Assembly: GCF_001625305.1 (NCBI RefSeq) | Contig: NW_017804464.1 | Coordinates: 2,765,048-2,829,047 of the forward strand | Direction: 5' to 3' | Source: Branchiostoma belcheri | Taxonomy: Eukaryota; Chordata; Leptocardii; Amphioxiformes; Branchiostomatidae | Length of the DNA: 64,000 nucleotides | Shown: positions 46,819-59,000 of the stretch, in pieces | Position numbering within the stretch: position 1 is the stretch's first letter | Layout: every line of letters starts with the position of its first letter | Position numbers and translations under genes: made by a program | The notes under the pieces: model-generated | What the model saw: the letters and a program-made list of their open reading frames with translations, nothing else | Database searches by the model: none | What the model was told of the DNA's origin: nothing

Positions 46819-49800
46819 CTATGGCAACCATATGGAAGCTCAAGCTGTAACTATAGCAACAGATGACTTCCAGCAAGTGGCTTGCCAATCATCAAGCTGA
46901 TAGATAAGATTTTACATGTAACTAGACAATTATATCTGTAAGATTGAGGTGTCAATATTTCTGTTGTGCATTATAAAAAGGCTACTCCAGGGAACCTTTG
47001 AAAAAAATTCTAGTATTTATAACTATTATGTATGGTACAGATGATCCGTACTTCTCATACCTTTTACAACTTTAAAACTATGACTGTCAGGTGAAACCAT
47101 AGAACTAGGAAGATTTGTTTGAGCAGTTCTTTAGCATAGGAAAACAAGACAGACCTTGGCAATATCACCTACAGATGAAAACTTTCTTCTCTACATTCCT
47201 CCTTTGTAAAATTGGAAAATGTGGTGTTTTATTTTCTTGATGAATTTTCAGATTATGTGCTGAAATACATGTCCAGTCTATATGTAGATACAGATACATA
47301 CATAAAAAACAACTTTCATTCATTCATTCATTAATACATGTTCCATTGTGGTGAAGTTTAACCATTTTACTCGCTACCCCTTCTAACCACTCTAAAATCT
47401 TGCTGTACAAAATTGAAGAATTCTACAGTATTTGAAGTCTTTTCATTTCAAGTGCAGTTTTGCAGGATTGACAATCTGTTATCATAATGCTAAGCATTAT
47501 TTGTTTAAACCCCTGACCTCAGCCAGATGTATGGCCATGTATGATGTAAGATGTTGGTGTGCTGATCATTTGTAACCTGTTTATCTTGTAACAATTTGAG
47601 GCAAATCCTTGATACATAAAATCAGTAATGATCATACAAAAATCTATGAGAATGAGAGTGCTTTTACCGGCAACTAGATCTGAGTGCAATGATGTCTTTG
47701 TGTTCAACATTGACAACTCCTTGTGTGTGCAACCCTAGATAGACAGTATTCTAACTTAAATTATCACTTTTTATATAGAATGTCTAGAGCAAAAGTGAAG
47801 GGGCTGATTTTACTTGAATATCCTTGTAGTAAGCATTAGAACATTTTGAAGATTAGGTGTGACTTGGATGGATACAATTATTTTTTGGAAAAGATTTCCT
47901 TCATTTGTGTGAACTATCTGTTATTGTAGTGTCTGGCCAGCAAGGGTTTGGGAGAGTTAAAGATACTAGTGCTGATTTTTTTTTTAAATTTCTATGCCAA
48001 TACTTCCTCTGTCTCTTTTATCTCTTTTACTTTATATGTACAGCTTTGATAATTCTTCCCTCCTTTTTTAACACTTACCTCAATCCTTTCTGGCCCTTGT
48101 TAAAGTTAGGTTTTGTTAAATTTGTGGTTCAGTTTTAGTTTACTTGGCCAGTAATGTCCACATACCAGGTGTATGTCTATAGCCAAGCCTTGGTTACAAT
48201 GTAATCAGACTTAATGGTATTAAAGTTTTGCTTAATTTGTAAAAGAGCACATTTTTTACAAAATGTGTGAAATGTCCCTAGGTACAACAAGTGATTTCCT
48301 TCAGTGAAATATAGTACCTAATTCTGTTTTTATACCCACAAAATAGTTGAGTATTTTATTGAATGAATGGGCGGATGAATGACTGAGGAGAATGATTGAA
48401 ACAACTTAGTAATACATGGGAAGTGGTAGTATTTTTCGATGGGCTACTACCAGAAAAGCGATTTCCTACCCCCAACATCTGCTTGGATATCAAAACAGTG
48501 GGCGTGTCCTCCAAACCACGTTTACATGTTTGTAAGTATGTGACTGCCCCTTACTGGGACTAGTCTGACCTGTTTGACATATAGCTAGTATTCATCAATC
48601 ATCAGAATCAGGTCAGGAACAATAGTACTGCTACTGTAAGGCCTTATGATATGCTGCAGTGACTTACCTGAGTGATCCTGTCATAATCTTCACCCGGAAA
48701 CAGACGATATCAGGTAAACGTATGCGTGGCATGTTGCTATGTTCTTGCTTAAGTTCTGTAGTGCTTAAAGACGTGCTCAAATTTTCAAATCTCGCTCGCT
48801 ACGGCTTGCCAAAATGGTATGTCTGGAGGTATTGAAAAGCCTTTATTTTGAGTTACTACAGTATCAGATTTATGACGCATCTTCGTAGTAATATTTATCT
48901 TAGATGTGAGACGAGAGTCCAGGTGCGGAGGACGCTATGTTAACTTTGCATTTATGTGTACACTAACGCATGTATGGGATGTTGAATGATAGCTACATGT
49001 AGGTCCAAGGTAGAACGTTCCAGTAGGTCGGAGTTGTTATTGTCATAAAAATCACCATGTACAACAACAGGTTAGATATGTACCAGTCGTAGTTTATGCC
49101 AAAGATTTTCGTTGTTTTCCTTAACAAGTTTCCCGGCGATCAGGTGAATATAGAATCATTCCACGTGTAGATTTCTTCTGTGTCAGTCTGTCTGTCTTCA
49201 ATTGAAGATATACCAGGGAGTCATTAATCTTCATAAATGATCATGTCAAGAACCTTTCCCATTAAACATCGTCCAAGATATCAGCATGTGGAGTATGTGA
49301 TCAGGTAGTGATTTCTTCCAGACAGTGGGCAGAAATTACAGCTAGCTGCAGCTGTTTGTGGAACTTGGTTTAACCCGATTTGTTGACCCGTAAGAAATGC
49401 TCAAACATTAGGCCACACCAATTTAATTTGTTGTTTCTCAGATTCGCCTTGCACATTTTTTTCTGATTTGCAAAAAAAAAAAAAACATTATTTGGTTCCA
49501 AATCAACTGCAAAATGCTCAATGAAAGACAATATCACAGATTTTGGCCCCAACGATTGAAGAAAGTCCTTTTCTTTCCTCTTCCTAAAAGTTTTTCTTAC
49601 AGTTTTTCAATGTAACAATGAAATTTTGTTTCATTAAAAGTTCAAAATAGATTCTATTGTTTTAATGATATGGTATGTTTACTCTCATGGCTCATATTGT
49701 TTCCGGCAATCATGGGGTGCCTTGGCCTGCCCTGTCGCTTCATATTCATATTTTTTTTCTGGAAAAAATCCAAGAAACAACAAATTAAATTGGTGTGGCC

Positions 49801-50080
49801 TTAATTATGAAAACCGGTTTAACCGCGTCGCCTAATTTCAAAACCAGTGTGCCTACGGTTAACGTTACATCTTTTGTGTCGTTGCATTTTAGACATCTCT
49901 TGTGGTCCAGTCGCTTTTTCAAAGGTCAGGGACGAATTCTAAAATCTCCCCAAAGGCGATTTTTTTCTACTCATCGATGTATGTCCCGAACGGTTGCTCC
50001 ATAAAGAAATTGTTATTTCGTCATCTTTAGACCCAGACGTGTCCAGGAGTTTTTAAGTTGAGGGGAAACGTTTGTTGGCG
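46819..50080. other. Intergenic spacer between the ovoA paralogues
   Basis: It holds the 3' UTR of ovoA-a, a solitary MITE end at 48474-48489, and the Harbinger-like MITE at 49411-49800. The ovoA-b promoter is presumably within 49.8-50.08 kb, but no TATA box or clear motif marks it. Just after the ovoA-a stop a short segment GCTATGGCAACCATCTGGAAGC is partly repeated, at 46784-46808 and 46817-46843. No additional gene is seen. Confidence 0.55.
49411..49800. mobile_element. 390-bp PIF/Harbinger-like MITE
   Basis: Terminal inverted repeats of at least 28 bp begin GGCCACACCAATTTAATTTG and are perfectly mirrored at the right end. The trinucleotide TTA is present on both flanks (49408-49410 and 49801-49803), the signature target duplication of PIF/Harbinger. 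No open frame of note is inside. It lies about 280 bp before the ovoA-b start codon, so it may form part of that promoter region. Confidence 0.9.
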
Positions 50081-53000
50081 ATGATGGCGACGACCCACGT
50101 GCTGACTGGAAAGTACCGCACCACAGGCATGGCCCCTCTGGACCTGTCCTCTTGTAGTAAAGGGTAAGTCGAAGCCCTAAAAATACGACTTTATCAAAGG
50201 CTATATACAATCAAAAACACTAACTTAGCCTTAATATTCTATATATCACCATCTTTTCTAACTACTAGTATTAGCTCTTACAATATTTCGCTGCTTTTCT
50301 GGGCCCGTTGTCAGTCTTCTGGGGCACTGGAAGTTTTTGAGGAAATTTAGTGAGGCTATGTACTAACTAGCCTCTACCACCCTTCAGGAGGCGTAGAAAT
50401 CGGCCAAATATAGAGAGATAACATGCCAGGAGAGTTTGTCTGCGGGGTGAAAACATTTTGCCGCACCCGAAACTCCCCTCTATTGTCTATTTGGCCGATT
50501 TCTACTCTTTCCAGCTGCCTCCCGAACCCGAAGCCCGGTAGAGGCTATGTACTAACGTTAAATCACTTGACATGACTAACATTCTAAGTTGCATGCGTAG
50601 CTGTTACTTGTTTCGTAACTTGTAGCATGTCATCAAAGTTTCTCTGGCCTCTCCAGCGACATCCTCAAGTATTTTGAAGCCAGCTATGATTTGAATGAAA
50701 GCCTGTTCGTCGGTCTGAAAGGTGAGTTTTGAAATAAATACTTCGGTCTTTGCCAAGTATTCAAACCAGATTTCATTACCTTTTCTTGCCACTCTCTTGA
50801 AATGAACGTGATTTTTAGCATCTAAGTTTAATTTTCCAGATGTTACAAATAATATATCCTTATAATTGACCACGCAACACTGCAGAAAAAGTGGCCATGG
50901 GATTTACATAATGACGATGATAATGCTGCCAGTTGAGTCTCGTAATGGTTGCTTTAGGCGATAAACGGCGACAGTATTGTCCCATGATCTTTGGGTAAAT
51001 CAAGCCTTGAATAAAGAGACTCTTTTTACACAACCAAGTCTTTTATTCAGCCGACGTTTCGGTGACTGTCTGTCACCTTCCTCAGGGCAATTCTGACTGG
51101 TTCGCATTGCACTGCAGGACAGGTGTCGCTGCTATAGATGCATTCCCAAACGTACAATAGAAGTTATATTGTACGTTTGGGAATGCATCTATAGCATGTT
51201 TGATATGACATGTAATATCTGCCTAAAATAATAGCCATGCATGTAGATGCCAGGTAAGTCTTTGCCTAAAGCATCAAATGCCAAAAGCAAGGGTTATCGG
51301 GCTGAACTGGCATTTCTCACCATTGTGAAATCTATGGCCTTTTCGTACAGTGTACATGTGTTCAACTTGGTAACACGGTAAACAGCATACAAAAGTGGAT
51401 CAAGATGCATTTCGGGCCTATTATAAACTTCTTGTTCCAGACGAGGAGGCTTTCTACAAGTGTCCAGACCGGCTGCGGCTGCCTCTAATCTTCTACTACG
51501 CCCACACGGCCACCGTGTACGTGAACAAACTGATGCTGGCAGGGCTGATGACACAGAGGGTCAACCTGCACTTCGAGACCATGTTCGAGCTCGGGGTAGA
51601 TGAGATGTCCTGGGACGACACGGTGAGAATTCATCCTCTGTTTAATTGGTCCATTAATGGGATTAATTGGTCCATTGGGTCTATTAATGGGAGTGTCAGA
51701 ACTTTACAGACTGATAGCATCAATGTTATGAGATGTTAATCCTTTGTTTAATTGGTCAATTAATAGGATTGATTGGTCCATTGGGAGTGTTAAAACTTTA
51801 TAGAAAGATACCATCATTGTTTCCCTTAGTACTTCATACACCTAAGTAATACAGACAAATTCACACTTCAAATGAGTTTATTAAACAATCTTTGATCCTA
51901 AAACATGTCTGTTTTTACCTTTTCACCATCATAGAGAAGCAAGGAGAAGTCAAGTTCAATGATTTTAACCTCCTTGATAGACTAATATATTACTATAAGT
52001 GCATAATAAGTCTATCTTGATCATGTGTATGCTTACATGTATATGCAAGCTATATTCCTTTAATATTATATGTCAGTTGGTTATGTATTACTAAGTAAAA
52101 TAAAGGTCTTCTTTCATTCATTAATCAAATGTCGGAGACAAACAAATCAGGGTTAGCAATATAAACTTTAATTTAAACCATGTTATCCAGGGTTATGCTG
52201 CTAACCTTATGGTAATGGTTTCTATCCAATCTAACAATCTAATCCAATCTTTGTATATTGCAGGAGAACTACCGCATGGGTGGCAGTTTCCAGTGGCCCC
52301 CATTGGCAGAGGCTGTGGAGTTTCGCCGCCTGGTCCGCAACCGTGTCCGTCAGCTGATCGAGGACACGCCCCTCCAGCTGCCAATCACACAGGACAGCCC
52401 GTGGGTAGGTCAGAGGTCATGACTAAATTGTTGTTAATAGACCTGTTTACATTTCAGGGATTGCAAGAACTGCATCTATCATCTATCTATATAGCTACAT
52501 CACAGGGGGGACATTTCGAATAGAACACCTTTCTTGAACCTGGAATTTGAACATGGCTCAGTTTGCTTGTGATGTTCCTCCTGGCAAATGATCACTGTGA
52601 TGGTCTGCATTCTGCTCTCAGATACCAGAATCGGCTATCTGGTCAGATTGGGTGGAAGGAAACAGGGGACAGCCATCCTTCAGCAAAGTATCGACTTTAG
52701 ACTCATTGTACGGGTCCAGGTCAGGAACTGTCAGAAATCAGAGTTACACACGTCAGTAAATCTGCCAGGGGCAGTCATTGACTGGTTTTGAGTCCTTGAA
52801 GTCTAACTGAGCTGCCCTTTCCCCAGTGGGCTGTGATGATGGGAGTGGAGCATGAGAAGATTCACATTGAGACGTCCTCTGTGCTCATCAGGCAGATGCC
52901 CATCACCATGGTAACCACCCCGCCCAAGTGGAAGTACGCTCCAGCTAGCACAGGTAACCTCTACATGACCCTGAAAAATATTGCTTATTACGTTATACAA

Positions 53001-56000
53001 TAATTATGTTTTCCAAAGGAAAACATTGTTTTTGCTCAGTTTCTTCCTCTTCTTCTTCAAAGAAATATGATCAATGACCTGAACCAGATGTCTATCACCA
53101 TAGTAACTAGTGTTGAGTCACATCATGAATGTTTTTGACTTTGAGTAAGAATTAACAGAGCAGACCATATGCGAAAGTTAACATTATGCATTTGCTTTGA
53201 AAATGTTACCTTTCTAGTTATTCTTCAGATCGTCTGGTTTAGTGCAGCTGTGGTAATTACCCAAATCTCTCAAGCATTGGACTCATTTTTTCACTAGTGT
53301 GATTTTTTGTACAAACAACTGATAGAGCTTCAGATATGAAAATTCTAAGCTGGGAATGCACATTTCAGGGCAAAAAAAGGTTTATAAAATGTGATGATTT
53401 TATCATAATGTAAACCTGATTCTATTAGACCTGTGTCTATGATTTGATTTTCTGTACCCCCCTCCCCACTACTGCCAGACACTACAATTCAGGAGAACCC
53501 CCTCATTCAAATGGAGGGGGGTGAGGTGACTATAGGAAAACCAAGGGATTTTCCCTCTTATGGTTGGTGTATGGAGTATGGACAGAGAACTTTCAAGTAA
53601 GTATAATGTTACATGTACAGTTTTATGTAGTAGGAAACATATAATTGTGTTTCCTAGGATGTTGATTAAATTTTGTGCCTTTATGATTTGTAACATTACA
53701 ATTGACTAGTAGCATTGAGGTTAAAATATGATCTAGATCAAATTCTCAGTGTCTAATCTCAATTCTAAAAGTGATCCATGTGAAATCATGAAGAAAAGTG
53801 TCTGATGTTCCCTGTCCTTAGTACTAGTATAGTGGTTACTGCATGACTAAGATAACCTACATCCCTGTCCTTGGTACTGAACATGTCAACCTTCATTTCC
53901 TCTTCCTTTTCACACCATTCATGTTGAATTGCACTACAGTAGTACCATTTTTAACAAAGAATAATTCAGTGAGTTGACTTTACAAGTGAATACCTTTTCC
54001 AGGGTCCCAACATTTGAGGCCTCCAAGTTCAAGGTGACCAACCGTGAGATCCTGCAGTTTGTGAAGGCAGGAGGGTACGAGAACTCATCCTATTGGACAA
54101 AGGAAGGTGGGTCACTGTGAAGAGGTCAAATAACACTACATATAGCTAAGTTGATCCACCTGATTGTCAACAAACTCTCTTACATGCTCTTAGAATGTAG
54201 GTCAGCAACAGAAGTCTCCCCTCTTTTGTTGTCTGGTACCCCATGTACAAATATGTTGTACCTTGTACCTACAGGGTTAGGCTCAGCAAAGCCTAATGAA
54301 AATATTACATTTAAATTCAATTAGGTAGCTGCTAATCACTGTTTTGGGAGAGAAGCACGTCGGCAGAACGTACTGCCCCTGCGCGAAACCTGTAATGTAT
54401 TGTACATAGCATTTCGGCAGAACGTCTCATATAAGGTTGTATTTGCTCATATAAGGTTAGCATTTCGACAGTAGTTTCCAAATGTTGTGTCGGAAAGAAT
54501 ATCCTCTGCAATAGGAAAAATTCTGATGCAACGTTGACCAAAAACCCAACGAAAAACGCGAAAATACGGGGCGGGGGTTCTGCGCAGGCGCAGTACGTTC
54601 TGCCGATGTGCTGGGGAGAGAGTTGTTATCCAGTGACATGTGACTACAAATTGTGTAATATGATGATGATGAAATGCTGTAAAATGCCGTAGTTAAGCTA
54701 AGGGGATATATTATATAGAAAATGTAGCAAATACACAAGAAATCACATCTCTCATTGTACTCAGGCTGGACCTGGCAAAGTTTTCGTCAGCTGCGACATC
54801 CAGTCTTCTGGGTTTGCACCAAAGGTGGGAGTTTCTCTGTCCATCAACCATCCGTGTTATCAATATACATTTGTACATATATAATATGAACCACTAGATA
54901 TACTTAAGGTGCAAAAGGGCCAAGAGCTCTTTTATCATGAGTATAAAAAGTAGAAGATTGCACAGGTTTAATTATAGAGCTGAACGTGATCCATTCAACA
55001 AAGAAAAAACTGCATCTTCTCAAATTCTAGGCCCATACCAGAATATTTTTTGATATGGGCCTAGAATGCTGTTCCTAGGGATACTTTCAGAAGAAGTTCA
55101 AGTATGGCCTTTTTCCCATTTTTCTACTTCAGATCAAAAGCAGATATGATCTTCCAACACATGATTGTACTATTTCAGGATGCAAGTCTGGCTGTGGGGC
55201 TGCCCTTTCTTCCCATTCCCACTGCCTGCCCGAGTACTTCACCACTACCTACAGTGACAAAGAAATCAGGCAGAACAGCAATGGTCCTCAACATGGGGAC
55301 CTGAATGGGACAAGAAACGGACCACAAAATGGAGATGGATGTCTACCAGATTTCAGGTAACAATGTTTGAAAATAACAGACCCGTGATAAGAGTTACCAC
55401 AAGCAACTAATAGTTTGCTCCTCTGAAACACAACTAAAATTATACTTAGTCTAACATATCGACCTTTTCTCCTGGTGGTTTCCCCAGACTGCGTGTGATG
55501 TTTGATGTGATAGAGATGCCCTGGGACTGGCCGGCGGTGGTGAACTACCACGAAGCTCGCGCCTTCTGCGCCTGGAAAGGTTCGGAGTTCCGCATGCTGA
55601 CGGAGGCAGAGTTCAACATGATCCAGGGCGGGGCACTGGGCGCCCCCAGCAAGGGTGTGACCTCTGACCCTGTGTTCCACAAGGATCCACAGGCCAACTT
55701 TAGGCTGACCTTTGGGTCATCATCGGTAATATTCTCAAACTCCATTCAAACCATCGAAACAGACAGACTCTTCTTTCCCCTTGTACAAATGGAAATACAT
55801 AATTCTTACTAACAGTTCTACTTTTTTTTCTTCTTTATCTTCATCATCTGACAGCCCGTCGACCTCTACCCAGCAAACGACCTTGGATTCCATGACGTGT
55901 ACGGGAATGTGTGGGAGTGGGTGGAGGACCACTTTAACGGCCTGCCTGGATACAAGCAGCACCACCTGTATGACGACTACGCTTTTCCCTTCATGGATGG

Positions 56001-59000
56001 ACGCCACGGGCTCATGTTGGTAATTATACTTCTTCATCACCGTATCACACGATAAATTTTTAAAGGTTTAACATCAGTTGGGACAATAGTCTCATTACGA
56101 AAGGCAAATATCGAATGATTTTGTTTTGTTTTACTTCAGGGTGGTTCCTGGGCCTCTGATGGTACTTACAACTCCCGCTTCTCTCGCTCGTACTTCCGTC
56201 GCCACTTCTACCAACACGCTGGTTTCCGCGTGGCGCGAACCCTGCCCGGCGCCGGGAAGTCCCCAGTTGTCATGGTGAACACGGATGTATACATTTTAGG
56301 AGCGGGGGTGGAAGGTAAGATGGGACAGTCATGTTTTCTAGAGTCCTTTGTATGCTTATCTTTGGTACTTATATCATTATATTAAGAGCATCCTACCATA
56401 AGGGAGGGAATTTTTTGGTAACAGAATTCCTTAGGGAACTACATGTAACGTTACTTGTTTGCAGAAATCTGGATCATTATTTGATACATTCCTTTTGGCT
56501 GCTGGAAACTCACAGTGAGCAGGCCTTGATATTAATGGCCTGCTGATTTTTGCTACAGGGGAATAAAGCTCTCATATGTGGACTGTAAAGCAATTGTCTG
56601 AAAAGTATGTAATGATTATACTAGTAACCTATCCATCTGTATTGTTTTGTTCACTTCCACTAAAAGAATAATGTTTCTTTGATATTTATTCTGCCTGACA
56701 TACTGTTATGGTTCCACTAGAGAAACAACTGACTGTACCAGAAACAGTTGGTCTGGAGGTTGTCCCAATGGCGAGCACCAACAAACAGTTCCACCAGGAA
56801 ACAGAAGAACAACTGGCGGCCATGTTGGCCCTGCAGTATGGGAACAGTGGCCAGAACTACTCCAAGGACCTGGCAGACTTCTGTGTGGAGAAGGCGAACC
56901 TTTACGGCTGTCCGCTCCAGAACGTCGTGCAGTTGGGATGTGGGACTGGAGGAGTGGTGTACCAGCTGGCCAGAACTTACAAGGAGGTTGGTCTACATTT
57001 TGTTGTTTAGAAATGGTAACAAAATTAATGAAACAACTTCCTAAGTTGATTCTAACATGTTGCACTACAGCAAGTTATGGAATGGACATCCCTAAGGCTG
57101 GGAAGATGGATTTCTGCACTGGCTGAGTTGTGAGCTGGTCTATCTCTGCTAGGAAGCTCATACCCTGACAACCTGTCAAGGTTCCCACAGCTGCTTGCTT
57201 GAAGCTAGAATCATTGAGACTTTCTCTACAAGATGTTACCTAGTAAGAATCTTACATTATGTTGATACAGGTGATTGGCCTTGACTACTGCGCTCGATTC
57301 CTGGATGCAGCCATCACGCTGCAGAAGAACAGGGAGTTCCACTTGCCGAGGGCAGTCACAAAGACGGAAAAGTCAATGACAAAAGATGTCATCACTGTCA
57401 GCATTCCAGCAGACATGCAGAGGAACAGGCTGACCTTCAAACAGGTCAGGAGGTCTTTCAGTTTGACAGTTGACTATGGTATTGACTCAGCTACACTGTC
57501 CTTGGTACTGACTACACCATCCATGGTAATGATTTAACTACACTGTCCATGGTACTGACTACACCATCCATGGTAATTATTTAACTACACTGTCCATGGT
57601 ACTGACTACACCATCCATGGTAATGATTTAACTACACTGTCCATGGTACTGATCTGTCCATGGTACTGACTACACCATCCATGGTAATGATTTAACTAAA
57701 CTGTCCTTGGTACTGAACTGTCCTTGGTACTGACTACACCATCCATGGTGCAGAGCAGACTTACTACACTGACCATAGTACAGACTACACTGCCCTTGGC
57801 ACTGAATTAGCAACATTGTCCTTGGTACTGACTGCACTATCTCTGACACTAACTGCAGCCCATGTTGTTCCATGTCCAGATGACCTGGGTGCCCAATGAG
57901 ATCCCCAAAGCCAACCTGGTCCTACTGGACTTCCTGGACAGGGTCAACAACCCAAAAGGTAAAAAAAAGATGTCATGTCAAGTTCAACAATGCTTATGTT
58001 AGAACAACAAATCTATACTCAAACTAGAAAGGTAACAATTGCAAAACAAATGCATGATGTTTACCTTCACATATGGCCTGCTCTGTTAATTCTTACTCAA
58101 ACTCATTCACATATACTAGTAATTGGAAAGACAGAAGTCCCTAAATCCCTCCTGCTATGAGATTGCAACATGATGTAACCCAACACTAGTTACCATGGTG
58201 ACAGACATCTGGATCAGGTCATTGACCTTAGAAGACAAAGAGAAAATTGAAATGCCTCCATGTCCAGATATCCACATATAACTACATGCTTTTGGACAGA
58301 AGTGCACAATTTTTCTAGCTATTTGCCACTGGACTTTATTGAGGAGAGGAGCATGTATGAAATGTTATGAGACTTTTTGTGATTGACATATTGTTCTGTC
58401 CCTCCAGCCTGGTGGCTGCGGCTGTGGGAGATTGTCACAGACAACGGAATCGTTGTGGTGATCTCACAGAAGGTCGGGAAGGACGAACTGGCAGCTGACT
58501 TGAACAAGAAGTGAGTTATCCTCAGTCTACTTCCATGTATTTTAATTGTCAGCAGTAGAAAAATGAAGCAAAATGAAGTGTAAAAAACGGCAGATAACAG
58601 ACTATTATTATGGGTTCACCATACCACGAAGTGGTGGTGAACCCATATTGCTTTTTCTGATGTTTCTTTTCCTCCTCCTCCTTCTCCTCCTTCTCCTCCT
58701 GCCATATCTTTAAATGGATTCAGCTTCTTCATTTTAGGGCCTAAGGTCCTGAAATTTGGTATGGAGGTACAGTGGGCAAATACCCCTAGGCGTTCAGGGG
58801 TTTTTCTAAACAGGGGAATAAGGGAGCTGCTCCCTCATGTAACCAGCCAGCTCCCTCATACCAATTTTCAAATTGAACCCTATATTTTTCCAGTAGAGAT
58901 GTGAAAACAATACAACAATGCATTCTACTATTTCTAGCATTACAAGCTGTGTTACTCTTATTAAAAAATCCCCCCTCGGTCGCTTTGTTCCTTGCCACGC

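Noticed and set aside
55288-55680. 130-codon minus-strand open frame antisense to ovoA-b exons 9-10
   Set aside because: Shadow of GC-rich coding exons; the equivalent antisense frame also appears opposite ovoA-a.
56706-57065. 119-codon minus-strand open frame
   Set aside because: Antisense shadow of ovoA-b exon 13; the sense strand encodes the conserved methyltransferase motif.
57494-57740. CRISPR-like array
   Set aside because: Repeats and spacers are both repeated with a 47-bp period and lie in a metazoan intron; it is a minisatellite.
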